Part shown: piece by piece, positions 48,712 through 57,159 of the stretch | Layout of the letters: each line of letters starts with the position of its first letter | Numbering within the stretch: position 1 is the stretch's first letter | Assembly (NCBI RefSeq): GCF_000633255.1 | Contig: NZ_AYMJ01000018.1 | Location: forward strand, 124,001 to 188,000 | Reading direction: 5' to 3' | From: Pseudomonas sp. H1h | GTDB lineage: Bacteria > Pseudomonadota > Gammaproteobacteria > Pseudomonadales > Pseudomonadaceae | DNA length: 64,000 bases | Program-made: the position numbers and the translations under genes | Notes under the pieces: generated by a model | What the model saw: the letters and a program-made list of their open reading frames with translations, nothing else | Told to the model about the DNA's origin: nothing | The model's database searches: none

Positions 48712-49470
48712 ATGCACGCAGAACATCAAGACATCGGCGTCTCGCAAGTGGCCGCCGCCATCGCCGAGCCGGCGCGCACCAAAATCCTCTGCTCACTGAT
48801 GGACGGCCACGCCCGCACCAGCACCGAACTGGCGGCCATCGCCGAAGTCAGTGCCTCGACCGCCAGTGCGCACCTGAGCAAACTCAAGGATCTGGCCCTG
48901 GTGCGCCTGCACGTACAGGGCCGCCATCGTTATTACAGCCTTGCCGACCCACGTGTGGCACAGGCGCTGGAAGCGTTGATGGTGATCGGCCAGAACGCCG
49001 CGCCCACCTTCAAGCCGCACACGCCGGACCGTCTGCAATTCGCCCGCACCTGCTATGACCACATGGCCGGCACGCTCGCGGTGTTGCTGCACGACCGCAT
49101 GCTGGAGGCGGGGTGGCTGGTGGCAACCGACGAACAGGCCTATCGCCTGAGCGACAGCGGCGAGGCATTGTTCGAGGGCTTGGGGATCGAGGTGCAGGAC
49201 TTGAGTACTTTGCGCCGCAAGTTCGCCTGCCCGTGCCTTGACTGGAGCATGCGTCGACCGCATCTGGGTGGTTCGCTGGGCGCCGCGTTGTTACAGACGG
49301 CGCTGAAGCGCAAGTGGCTCACGCAGGATCTGGACAGTCGGGCGCTGGCGTTGACGGCGCTGGGGCGCAGGGAGATCGGGGCGCGGTTCGGGGTTGAGTT
49401 GCCGGTAGAGGGCCAGGTCAAAAGATCACAGCCTGCGGTTGTTCCTACAGGTAGCCGTGTGCCTTTGTAG
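48712..49470 (+). CDS. ArsR-type winged helix regulator, long form
   Basis: A 252-residue regulator. The N-terminal 100 residues are an ArsR-like helix-turn-helix (IAEPARTKILCSLMDGHARTSTELAAIAEVSASTASAHLSKLKDLALV), without the metal-binding CxC. The second half is an additional domain with CYDHMAGTLAVLLHDRMLEAGWL and FACPCLDWSMRRPHLGGSLGAALL, whose Cys-Pro-Cys and nearby residues could sense metal or redox state. The last 15 residues (KRSQPAVVPTGSRVPL) come from a repeat element. It likely controls the divergent P450 and perhaps itself. Confidence 0.85.
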   Translation: MHAEHQDIGVSQVAAAIAEPARTKILCSLMDGHARTSTELAAIAEVSASTASAHLSKLKDLALVRLHVQGRHRYYSLADPRVAQALEALMVIGQNAAPTFKPHTPDRLQFARTCYDHMAGTLAVLLHDRMLEAGWLVATDEQAYRLSDSGEALFEGLGIEVQDLSTLRRKFACPCLDWSMRRPHLGGSLGAALLQTALKRKWLTQDLDSRALALTALGRREIGARFGVELPVEGQVKRSQPAVVPTGSRVPL

Positions 49471-49503
49471 GATCGCGTGTTTGCACCTTGTGCCAATGCG
49501 ATA

Positions 49504-49537
49504 GACTCGATACTGTACGCATAACCAGTATCGAGTC
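49504..49537 (+). promoter_or_regulatory. LexA-like palindrome over the DNA repair pair
   Basis: GACTCGATACTG (49504-49515) and CAGTATCGAGTC (49526-49537) are perfect 12-base arms with a 10-base spacer. The core TACTGTACGCATAACCAGTA (49511-49530) matches the LexA consensus TACTGTATATATATACAGTA at 15 of 20 positions. It ends 6 bases before the start codon of the radical SAM repair gene, where no Shine-Dalgarno is visible. SOS control is a reasonable inference, because the genes below are DNA repair candidates. Confidence 0.6.
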
Positions 49538-49543
49538 TTCGCC

Positions 49544-50764
49544 ATGCAAATCATCGACAAGCTCAGCATTCTCGCCGACGCCGCCAAGTACGACGCCTCC
49601 TGCGCCAGCAGCGGCGCGCCCAAGCGTAGCTCCGAAGGCAAGAGCGGGCTGGGCTCGACCGATGGCATGGGCATCTGCCACAGCTACACGCCGGACGGGC
49701 GCTGCGTTTCGTTGCTGAAGGTGCTGCTGACCAATTTCTGCCTCTACGACTGCCAATACTGCGTCAATCGCCGCTCCAGCGATGTGCCGCGCGCCCGTTT
49801 CACGCCTGAGGAAGTGGTCACGCTGACCCTGGATTTCTATCGGCGCAACTGCGTCAGCGGGCTGTTTCTCAGTTCGGGGATCATTCGCTCGGCCGACTAC
49901 ACCATGGAGCAACTGGTGCGGGTGGCGAAGCTGTTGCGTGAAGAGCACGAGTTTCGCGGCTATATCCATCTCAAGACCATTCCCGAGGCAGACCCGGCAC
50001 TGATCGAAGAGGCCGGGCGTTACGCCGATCGCCTCAGCGTCAACATCGAATTGCCCACCGACGCTAGCCTGCAAACCCTGGCGCCGGAGAAGCAGATCGG
50101 TTCGATCAAGCAGGCGATGAACACGATCTACACCGGTGTGCAAACGGTACTCAACGAACCGCGCTCGGCGAAGTTCGCCCCCGCCGGGCAGAGCACGCAG
50201 ATGATCGTCGGTGCCGATGACACCGACGACAGCACCATTTTGCACAGCGCCCAGTCGCTGTATGGCAATTACCGTTTGCGCCGCGTCTACTATTCCGCGT
50301 TCAGCCCGATCCCCGACAGTCCGAAAAGCGTGCCACTGGCCGCGCCGCCGCTGATGCGCGAGCACCGCTTGTATCAGGCGGATTTTCTTTTGCGCAGTTA
50401 TGGCTACAGCGCCGGTGAGTTGCTCAAGGGGCCGGGCAATCTGGCCTTGGACATCGACCCGAAGCTCGCCTGGGCGCTGCAGAATCGCGAAGTGTTTCCG
50501 CTGGACCTGAACCGCGCCGAACCAGCGCTGATTGCGCGTATCCCGGGTATCGGCCTGCGCACCACCGAACGTCTGGTGCAACTGCGCCAACAACGGCGCA
50601 TCCGTTACGAAGACGTGGCACGCATGCGCTGTGTGCTGGCCAAGGCCAAGCCGTTCATCATCACCAGCGACTACCACCCGCAACAGGCTGAGGTCACCAG
50701 CCACATGCTTTATCAGCAATTGCGTGACCGGCCGCAGCCGCAGCAGATGGGGTTGTGGGGATGA
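49544..50764 (+). CDS. Putative DNA modification/repair radical SAM protein
   Basis: A 406-residue radical SAM enzyme of the family named putative DNA modification/repair protein (TIGR03916-like). The 4Fe-4S ligands are Cys66, Cys70 and Cys73 in NFCLYDCQYC. The C-terminal part has a helix-hairpin-helix DNA-binding motif (ALIARIPGIGLRTTERLVQLR, about 322-342). The N-terminal SSEGKSGLGSTDGMGICHSYTPDG is conserved in the family. It is distantly related to spore photoproduct lyase. The next gene overlaps by 4 bases (ATGA); the two are a recurrent pair. The lesion repaired is not established. Confidence 0.9.
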   Translation: MQIIDKLSILADAAKYDASCASSGAPKRSSEGKSGLGSTDGMGICHSYTPDGRCVSLLKVLLTNFCLYDCQYCVNRRSSDVPRARFTPEEVVTLTLDFYRRNCVSGLFLSSGIIRSADYTMEQLVRVAKLLREEHEFRGYIHLKTIPEADPALIEEAGRYADRLSVNIELPTDASLQTLAPEKQIGSIKQAMNTIYTGVQTVLNEPRSAKFAPAGQSTQMIVGADDTDDSTILHSAQSLYGNYRLRRVYYSAFSPIPDSPKSVPLAAPPLMREHRLYQADFLLRSYGYSAGELLKGPGNLALDIDPKLAWALQNREVFPLDLNRAEPALIARIPGIGLRTTERLVQLRQQRRIRYEDVARMRCVLAKAKPFIITSDYHPQQAEVTSHMLYQQLRDRPQPQQMGLWG

Positions 50765-51582
50765 TCAATCTCGATTGCGATGACCTGTTTGACACCTGGC
50801 GCCAGCAGGCACGCTGGTTGCTCAGTCATGAGATCGACCCGAGTCTGGTGGGCTGGGCGTCGGAAGGGGTAAGTGACCTGTTTGCCAGTGACGTGCAGGT
50901 GCCCGAAGGGCAGGGGCCGTTTCAGGCGCGCATTCCCCGGGCGCTGCTCGACACCCTGGAGCAAGCTGCGCAATATCGTGGCGACCAGCGCTGGAGCCTT
51001 CTGTACGAAGTGCTCTGGCGAGTCAGCCATGGCGACCGCACGGCGATGATGGCCGGCGACAAGCTCGGCAGCGAGTTACAGCGGCGGATCAAGCAGGTAC
51101 ACCGCGAAGCGCATCATCTGCATGCGTTCGTTCGGTTCATCGAACGCCCGCAGGATCAGCCGGGCCCGCAATACGTGGCGTGGCATGAACCGGCCCACGA
51201 CATCCTGCAGCGTGCCAGCGAGCATTTCGTCGGACGCATGGGCCGGCACCGCTGGTTGATCGCCACCCCGCGCGATGGCGTCTATTACGACGGCGAACAA
51301 TTGATTCATCAGCGCCAATGCCCGATTGAATGGCAGCAACTGGCGCAGAACGTCGACGATCCCCATGGCGATCTGTGGCTGACCTATTACAGCCACATCT
51401 TCAATCCGGCGCGGTTGAACGAGAAGGTCATGCAGGGGCACTTGCCGGCGCGGTTCTGGAAGAACCTGCCGGAAGGCGAATTGATTCCCGGGTTGATCAC
51501 CCAGGCGCGGATGGGCAAGCAGCAGAATGGTCAGGCGAGCGGGATTGCCGGGCGTGCAGGCAAGCGGATCGCGTTGAAATAG
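50761..51582 (+). CDS. DUF4130 (TIGR03915) putative DNA repair partner protein
   Basis: A 273-residue protein of the family that accompanies the radical SAM repair enzyme. Its conserved parts are PSLVGWASEGVSDLFAS, RYVAWHEPAHDILQRASEHFVGRMGRHRWLIATPRDGVYYDGEQL, and LWLTYYSHIFNPARLNEKVMQGHLPARFWKNLPEGELIP. In many genomes this domain is fused to a uracil-DNA glycosylase (UdgX-like) domain; here it is the domain alone. It starts at ATG 50761 overlapping the upstream stop. No catalytic residues are known. Confidence 0.88.
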   Translation: MINLDCDDLFDTWRQQARWLLSHEIDPSLVGWASEGVSDLFASDVQVPEGQGPFQARIPRALLDTLEQAAQYRGDQRWSLLYEVLWRVSHGDRTAMMAGDKLGSELQRRIKQVHREAHHLHAFVRFIERPQDQPGPQYVAWHEPAHDILQRASEHFVGRMGRHRWLIATPRDGVYYDGEQLIHQRQCPIEWQQLAQNVDDPHGDLWLTYYSHIFNPARLNEKVMQGHLPARFWKNLPEGELIPGLITQARMGKQQNGQASGIAGRAGKRIALK

Positions 51583-51602
51583 TCTGAGCGCAATCCGTCC
51601 GT

Positions 51603-52211
51603 TCAGCGGGTTGCCGAAGCCATCAACAGACCGAAACCGGCAAAGGTCACGCCCGAAACTTTCGCTGCCAGCCACGATCCTTTCGGGCTCGACAGCCAGC
51701 CTTTGGCGGCATTGGCGAGCAGGGCATAGCTGCCGTGCACCAGAATCACCAGTACCGCGTAAGAGGCCACCAGTTTGAAAAACTGCGGGTAAAAAGCCTG
51801 TTCCGTGTCGATGAACTGCGGGAACACGGCCAGAAAGAAGAAGATGGCTTTGGGGTTGAGAAACTGCAACGAGGCGGCTTCGAGAAAACGGTAGGCCGGA
51901 CGAGAGGGGCGAACCTGTTGCAGAGTACGGAAACGATCCGAACGCCAACTCTTCAAGCCCAGGTACAACAAGTAAGCAGCCCCGGCGTATTTCAGCACGG
52001 TGAAAGCCTCCGCCGAGGCGCTGAGAATCAGGCCGACGCTGGTGGCGCTGAGGGCGGCCACCACGAAGGCTCCCGAGGCGATCCCCAGAATCCCTGGCAC
52101 TGCGCCGGTCCAGCCCAGGCGCACGGCGTTGGACAGGGTCAGGATCACCCCCGGACCGGGACTTAGAATGGTCAGGGCGGCGAACAGGACAAAGAGGCCG
52201 TAGCTGTGCAT
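51603..52211 (-). CDS. LysE family amino acid exporter
   Basis: A 202-residue membrane protein with six hydrophobic segments. The family motif TILSPGPGVILTLSNAVRLG is at the start, and LQFLNPKAIFFFLAVFPQFI matches the conserved N-P-K-A turn. The ATG at 52211 gives the canonical MHSYGLFVLFAALTILSPGPG. It is divergent from a LysR regulator (starts 105 bases apart), the standard exporter-regulator layout. Substrate unknown. Confidence 0.88.
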   Translation of the reverse strand: MHSYGLFVLFAALTILSPGPGVILTLSNAVRLGWTGAVPGILGIASGAFVVAALSATSVGLILSASAEAFTVLKYAGAAYLLYLGLKSWRSDRFRTLQQVRPSRPAYRFLEAASLQFLNPKAIFFFLAVFPQFIDTEQAFYPQFFKLVASYAVLVILVHGSYALLANAAKGWLSSPKGSWLAAKVSGVTFAGFGLLMASATR

Positions 52212-52316
52212 GGTGTTGCTCCATCGAGTCGCGTGTCTGCGTGCAGGCAGATTGGCGTCGCGACAAAGCGCTGACAAACGCTTTAAATGCAGCACACATG
52301 TGACTAAATTAGACGC

Positions 52317-53195
52317 ATGAAAAATCAACTTCCCCCGCTCAATGCGGTTCGCGCTTTTGCTGTAGCTGCCCGACATCAGAGCTTCAGTCTGGCGGCCGAA
52401 GAACTGCACGTCAGCCACAGTGCGGTCAGCCGTCACGTCAAACTGCTTGAAGAACACTTGGGCGTCTTGCTGTTCGAACGACGTATTCGGCAGTCGCTGC
52501 TGACGCCAGCAGGTCAGCGTTTTTATCTGCAAGTCAGTGCTGGTCTGGCGCAGATTGCCGACGCCGCGGCCGAGTTGAAGCAGCAGGCGGCGCGGCCGAC
52601 GGTCAAGATCAATGTCCGGCCGTCCTTCGCGCTGTTATGGCTGACACCTCGATTGGCGGACTTCACGGCGCAACATCCGCACATCGACACCCAAGTTGTC
52701 ACGCAGACCCAATCGCCGGATCCGGCCCGCGACGATTTCGATATTGTCATCCGGCGTGGCCGTGACGACTGGGCGCCGTCACTCGAGGCGCGCGCGTTGT
52801 TCGAGGATGAGCTGGTGCTGGTCGCGGCGCCGGCATTGATTGAACGACTGCCGCTGGCAAACCTTGCAGGCCTCGGCGCTCATACCTTGCTGACCGTCAG
52901 GGCGCGGCGCGAAGACTGGCACCACTGGGCCATGCACTTCGGGCAAAGCCAGAGCACTACGCAGGTGATCCGGCAATTCGACTACATGCACCGGGTACTG
53001 GAGGCGGCGGTGAACGGCGAGGGGCTCGCGCTGTGTCCGACCACATTGCTGGGCACGCATTTGTCGAGCGGTCGGCTGGTCTGCCCGTTGCCGGACTTGC
53101 GCATGCCACTGCCACGCTACTATTACGGCATTGCGCCGCAAGCGTCGGCCCACACCCAGTTGTTCATTGAGTGGTTACACAAACAGCGTCCATGA
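52317..53195 (+). CDS. LysR family regulator, GcvA-like
   Basis: A 292-residue LysR-type regulator with the GcvA-like start PPLNAVRAFAVAARHQSFSLAAEELHVSHSAVSRHVKLLEEHLGV. The effector domain follows at about 95 (VKINVRPSFALLWLTPRLADF). It is divergent from the LysE exporter and probably its activator. A strong terminator follows its stop codon. Confidence 0.9.
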   Translation: MKNQLPPLNAVRAFAVAARHQSFSLAAEELHVSHSAVSRHVKLLEEHLGVLLFERRIRQSLLTPAGQRFYLQVSAGLAQIADAAAELKQQAARPTVKINVRPSFALLWLTPRLADFTAQHPHIDTQVVTQTQSPDPARDDFDIVIRRGRDDWAPSLEARALFEDELVLVAAPALIERLPLANLAGLGAHTLLTVRARREDWHHWAMHFGQSQSTTQVIRQFDYMHRVLEAAVNGEGLALCPTTLLGTHLSSGRLVCPLPDLRMPLPRYYYGIAPQASAHTQLFIEWLHKQRP

Positions 53196-53230
53196 AAAAG
53201 CCCCCCATCGAGCACTCGATGGGGGCTTTT
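53196..53230. terminator. Bidirectional terminator between LysR and ilvE
   Basis: AAAAAGCCCCCCATCGAG and CTCGATGGGGGCTTTT form a long stem with A/T tracts on both sides, between two convergent genes. Confidence 0.92.
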
Positions 53231-53250
53231 GTGCATCAGCCGCTGTCAGG

Positions 53251-54270
53251 TCAAACCTTGACGATCCAGCCTGCTGGCGCTTCGATGTCACCGGTCTGCA
53301 CGCCAGTCAGCTCTTTGTAGAGCTGCTGGGTGACCGGGCCGACTTCGGTTTCGCTGTGGAACACGTGCAGTTGGTCGTTGTAGCTGATGCCGCCGATCGG
53401 GGTGATCACCGCAGCGGTACCGCAGGCACCGGCTTCCTTGAAGTCCGACAGTTTGTCGATCAGCACGTCGCCTTCTACCACTTCCAGGCCCAGACGGGTC
53501 TTGGCCAGTTCGATCAGCGACAGACGGGTGATGCCTGGCAGGACCGACGGCGAGTTCGGCGTGATGAACTTGTTGTCGTGGGTGATCCCGAAGAAGTTGG
53601 CCGAACCGACTTCCTCGATTTTCTTGTGGGTCAGCGGATCCAGGTAGATGGCGTCAGCGAAGTGTGCCTTCTTGGCCTGGGAACCCGGCATCAGGCTGGC
53701 GGCGTAGTTGCCACCGACCTTGGCCGCACCGGTGCCTTGTGGGGCGGCGCGGTCGAAGCTGGAGATCTGGAAGTTGTGCGGGGTCAGGCCGCCCTTGAAG
53801 TAGGCGCCGACCGGGATCGCGAACACCGAGAAGATGAACTCCGGGGCGGTACGCACGCCGATGTTGTCACCCACGCCGATCACGAACGGACGCAGGTACA
53901 GCGCGCCGCCAGTGCCGTAAGGCGGGATGAAGCGTTCGTTGGCGCGAACCACTTCCTTGCACGCTTCGATGAACTGCTCGGTGGACACGTGCGGCATCAG
54001 CAGGCGGGCGCAGCTGCGTTGCATGCGCGCGGCGTTCTGGTCCGGACGGAACAGGTTGATCGAACCGTCCTTGCAACGATAGGCCTTCAGGCCTTCGAAG
54101 CACTGCTGGCCATAGTGAAGGGCAGTCGAGCCTTCGCTGATGTGCAGCACGTTGTCTTCGGTCAGGGTGCCTTTGTCCCACTCGCCATTGCGAAAGTACG
54201 ACAGATAGCGTTTGTCGGTCTTGATGTAATCAAAACCCAGCTTGTCCCAATTGATGCTTTCGTTACCCAT
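53251..54270 (-). CDS. ilvE: Branched-chain amino acid aminotransferase
   Basis: A 339-residue class IV aminotransferase that interconverts leucine, isoleucine and valine with their ketoacids using PLP. Visible motifs are GLKAYRCKDGSINLFRPDQNAARM, the catalytic lysine in GAAKVGGNYAASLMPGSQAKK, EVGSANFF and EAGACGTAAVITPIG. The length fits the mammalian-like BCAT type. ATG 54270 has GAGGGTGTC before it. It lies next to the bkd operon, which oxidises the ketoacids it makes, but they are separated by a REP doublet and likely transcribed independently. Confidence 0.95.
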   Translation of the reverse strand: MGNESINWDKLGFDYIKTDKRYLSYFRNGEWDKGTLTEDNVLHISEGSTALHYGQQCFEGLKAYRCKDGSINLFRPDQNAARMQRSCARLLMPHVSTEQFIEACKEVVRANERFIPPYGTGGALYLRPFVIGVGDNIGVRTAPEFIFSVFAIPVGAYFKGGLTPHNFQISSFDRAAPQGTGAAKVGGNYAASLMPGSQAKKAHFADAIYLDPLTHKKIEEVGSANFFGITHDNKFITPNSPSVLPGITRLSLIELAKTRLGLEVVEGDVLIDKLSDFKEAGACGTAAVITPIGGISYNDQLHVFHSETEVGPVTQQLYKELTGVQTGDIEAPAGWIVKV

Positions 54271-54415
54271 GACACCCTCTATCACTGAACAACCGTCGAA
54301 ACGGTTCAAGGCTTCTGACGTTTTTTTGGATGGGCACAACAATACTTCATTCTTGAGCGGTTTCGCAGCCCGGACTATCGGATGACAGACAGATAGTTCG
54401 TGTTGAACTCAAGAA

Positions 54416-54480
54416 TTCGCGAGCAAGCCCGCTCTCACAGGGCAATGCATTCCAAATGTGGGAGTGGGCTTGCTCGCGAA
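54416..54480. repeat. REP doublet, close-spaced form
   Basis: TTCGCGAGCAAGCCCGCTCT starts at 54416, and the inverse GTGGGAGTGGGCTTGCTCGC ends at 54478, with GGGCAATGCATTCCAAAT between them. The spacer shares GCAATGCATT with other close-spaced doublets. It sits between lpdV and ilvE. Confidence 0.85.
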
Positions 54481-54503
54481 GGGGCCATCACAGCCACCCT
54501 CTA

Positions 54504-55877
54504 TTACAGGTGCAACGCATGCCCCAAGGCACGCAACGCCGCTTCCTGCACCGCTTCACCCAGAGTCGGATGCGCGTGGATGGTGCCGCCGATGTCTTCC
54601 AGCCGCGCACCCATTTCCAGGCTTTGCGCGAACGCGGTCGACAATTCCGAAACACCCACCCCGACCGCTTGCCAACCGACAATCACATGATTGTCACGAC
54701 GCGCGACCACCCGCACGAAGCCGCTTTTCGACTCCAGGGTCATCGCTCGGCCGTTGGCCGCGAACGGGAAGCTCGAGACGATGCAGTCGAGTCCCACAGC
54801 CTTGGCCTCGTCCGGGGTCTGGCCGACCACCACCAGTTCCGGGTCGGTGAAGCACACGGCGGCGATGGCGGTCGGGTTGAATTCGCGGGATTTGCCGCTG
54901 ATCAGCTCGGCGACCATTTCGCCCTGAGCCATGGCGCGGTGCGCGAGCATCGGTTCGCCGCTCAGGTCGCCGATGGCGTAGACGTTGCGCATGCTGGTCT
55001 GACAGCGGCTGTCGATCTTGATCGCCGAACCGTTCATGTCCAGGTTCAGTGCTTCGAGGTTCCAGCCCTGCGTGTTCGGCTTGCGACCGACCGCCACCAG
55101 CACCTGATCGGTTTCCAGATTGAGGGTGTCGCCGTTCGGGTCACGCACCTGCAAGGTGCCGTCGAAACCCAGCACGCTGTGCTTGAGATAAAGCTTCACG
55201 CCCAGTTGCTTCAGCGCTTCGTGCACCGGTTGCGTCAGTTCGGCGTCGTACGCCGGCAGGATGCGATCCTGCGCTTCGACCACGCTGACCTCGGCGCCGA
55301 GCTTGCGGTAAGCAATGCCCAGTTCCAGGCCGATGTAACCACCGCCGACCACCACCAGACGTTTTGGCACGGATTTGGGGGCCAGCGCTTCGGTGGAGGA
55401 GATGATCGGCCCGCCGATCGGCAGGATCGGCAAGTTGACACTGGTCGAACCGGTGGCCAGCACCAGGTGTTCACACTGGATCCGCGTGTCGCCGACTTCC
55501 ACGGTTTTGCCGTCGATGACCTTGGCCCAGCCATTGATGACCTGAACCTTGTTCTTTTTCAGCAGCGCCGCGACGCCGGTGGTCAGGCGATCAACAATGC
55601 CATCCTTCCACTCGACGCTTTTGCTGATGTCCAGGGTCGGCGCCGCAACGCTGATGCCCAGCGTCGAATGCTGACTGTGGTGCCGGGTCTGGTGAAACTG
55701 TTCCGCCACGTGAATCAGCGCTTTCGACGGAATGCAGCCGATGTTCAGGCAAGTACCGCCCAGCGATTGGCCTTCGACCAGAATGGTGGAAATGCCCAGT
55801 TGCCCGGCGCGAATTGCCGTGACGTAACCGCCGGGGCCGCCGCCAATGATCAGCAGCGTAGTGTTCAGAGATTGCAT
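54504..55877 (-). CDS. lpdV: Dihydrolipoyl dehydrogenase of the branched-chain ketoacid complex (E3)
   Basis: A 457-residue flavoprotein disulfide reductase that reoxidises the lipoyl group of BkdB with FAD and NAD+. FAD motif LIIGGGPGGYVT (residues 9-20), redox-active Cys43 and Cys48 in GGTCLNIGCIPSKAL, NAD motif VVVGGGYIGLELGIAYRKLG, and the C-terminal His-x4-Glu (HAHPTLGEAV). It is the last gene of bkdA1-A2-B-lpdV. ATG 55877 gives MQSLNTTLLIIGG and sits 7 bases after the bkdB stop. Confidence 0.95.
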   Translation of the reverse strand: MQSLNTTLLIIGGGPGGYVTAIRAGQLGISTILVEGQSLGGTCLNIGCIPSKALIHVAEQFHQTRHHSQHSTLGISVAAPTLDISKSVEWKDGIVDRLTTGVAALLKKNKVQVINGWAKVIDGKTVEVGDTRIQCEHLVLATGSTSVNLPILPIGGPIISSTEALAPKSVPKRLVVVGGGYIGLELGIAYRKLGAEVSVVEAQDRILPAYDAELTQPVHEALKQLGVKLYLKHSVLGFDGTLQVRDPNGDTLNLETDQVLVAVGRKPNTQGWNLEALNLDMNGSAIKIDSRCQTSMRNVYAIGDLSGEPMLAHRAMAQGEMVAELISGKSREFNPTAIAAVCFTDPELVVVGQTPDEAKAVGLDCIVSSFPFAANGRAMTLESKSGFVRVVARRDNHVIVGWQAVGVGVSELSTAFAQSLEMGARLEDIGGTIHAHPTLGEAVQEAALRALGHALHL

Positions 55878-55884
55878 GCGTGCC

Positions 55885-57159
55885 TTACTCCACAAACAAA
55901 GTGGCGGGTTGTTCGAGCAAGCCACGGATGGCCTGGATGAAGAGCGCCGCGTCCATGCCATCGACCACGCGGTGATCGAACGAGCTGGAGAGGTTCATCA
56001 TCTTGCGGATCACCACCTGGCCTTTGACGACCATTGGCCGTTCGACGATTTTGTTCACGCCGACAATCGCCACTTCCGGCAGGTTCAGCACCGGGGTGCT
56101 GACGATACCGCCCAGCGCACCCAGGCTGGTCAGGGTAATCGTCGAACCGGACAGCTCGTCGCGGCTGGCCTTGCCATTGCGGGCGGCTGTTGCCAGACGC
56201 GAGATTTCCGCGGCGCTGTCCCACAGGCTGCGCGCCTCGGCGTGACGCACCACCGGCACCATCAGGCCAACATCGCTTTGCGTGGCGACGCCCACATGCA
56301 CCGCACCGAGGCGGGTGATGACCTGAGCTTCGTCGTCGTAACGGGCGTTCATCTGCGGGAAGTCGCGCAGGGCCACGACCAACGCACGGACGAGGAACGG
56401 CAGCAAGGTCAACTTGCCACGACTGGCGCCGTGTTTTTCGTTCAGATGGGCGCGAAGTTCTTCAATCGCGGTGACATCGATTTCCTCGACGTAGCTGAAG
56501 TGGGCGGCACGCTGGGTGGCGTCCTGCATGCGCTGGGCGATCTTGCGGCGCATGCCGATCACTTGAATCTGTTCTTCGTCGTTACGCTGGGTATAAGCGG
56601 CGGCAACCGGCGCCGAAGCGTTCGACTGACCTTGCGCCAGATAGGTATCGAGGTCTTCGTGCAGTACGCGACCGGCCGGGCCGGTGCCGCGTACCAGACG
56701 CAACTGAATGCCCAGATCCAGCGCGTGTTTGCGCACGGCCGGCGAAGCCAGAGGACGCTCATCGGCCTCGCGGGCAACCATCGGGCCTTGGCAAACCGGA
56801 GCCTGACGCGGTGCAGCAGCAGCGGCAGGTTTGCTCTCGACCAGCGCTTGAGCTTTCGGCGCAACCGGCGCCTCTTTAACCGGAGCTGGCGCGGCGGACT
56901 CTTTCAAGTTGCCGGCACCTTCCACCTCGATGCTGATCAGCAGACTGCCGACCGCCATCACTTCACCCGGCTGACCGCCGAGCGCAATCACCTTGCCGTG
57001 CACCGGCGACGGAATATCGACCATCGCCTTGTCGGTCATCACGTCCGCCAGCACCTGGTCTTCAACCACCAGATCGCCAACCTTGACGTGCCACTGCGAC
57101 AGTTCTACTTCTGCGATGCCTTCGCCGATGTCCGGCATCTTGATAACGTGCGTGCCCAT
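55885..57159 (-). CDS. bkdB: Branched-chain ketoacid dehydrogenase E2, lipoamide acyltransferase
   Basis: A 424-residue E2 core. One lipoyl domain (1-80) carries Lys44 in DVMTDKAMVDIPSP. A linker rich in Ala and Pro follows (95-135), then the E1/E3-binding subunit (PAVRKHALDLGIQLRLVRGTGPAGRVLHEDL, about 138-172). The acyltransferase domain has the active-site motif SFDHRVVDGMDA near residue 400. It begins 1 base before the bkdA2 stop codon region, so translation is coupled. Confidence 0.95.
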   Translation of the reverse strand: MGTHVIKMPDIGEGIAEVELSQWHVKVGDLVVEDQVLADVMTDKAMVDIPSPVHGKVIALGGQPGEVMAVGSLLISIEVEGAGNLKESAAPAPVKEAPVAPKAQALVESKPAAAAAPRQAPVCQGPMVAREADERPLASPAVRKHALDLGIQLRLVRGTGPAGRVLHEDLDTYLAQGQSNASAPVAAAYTQRNDEEQIQVIGMRRKIAQRMQDATQRAAHFSYVEEIDVTAIEELRAHLNEKHGASRGKLTLLPFLVRALVVALRDFPQMNARYDDEAQVITRLGAVHVGVATQSDVGLMVPVVRHAEARSLWDSAAEISRLATAARNGKASRDELSGSTITLTSLGALGGIVSTPVLNLPEVAIVGVNKIVERPMVVKGQVVIRKMMNLSSSFDHRVVDGMDAALFIQAIRGLLEQPATLFVE

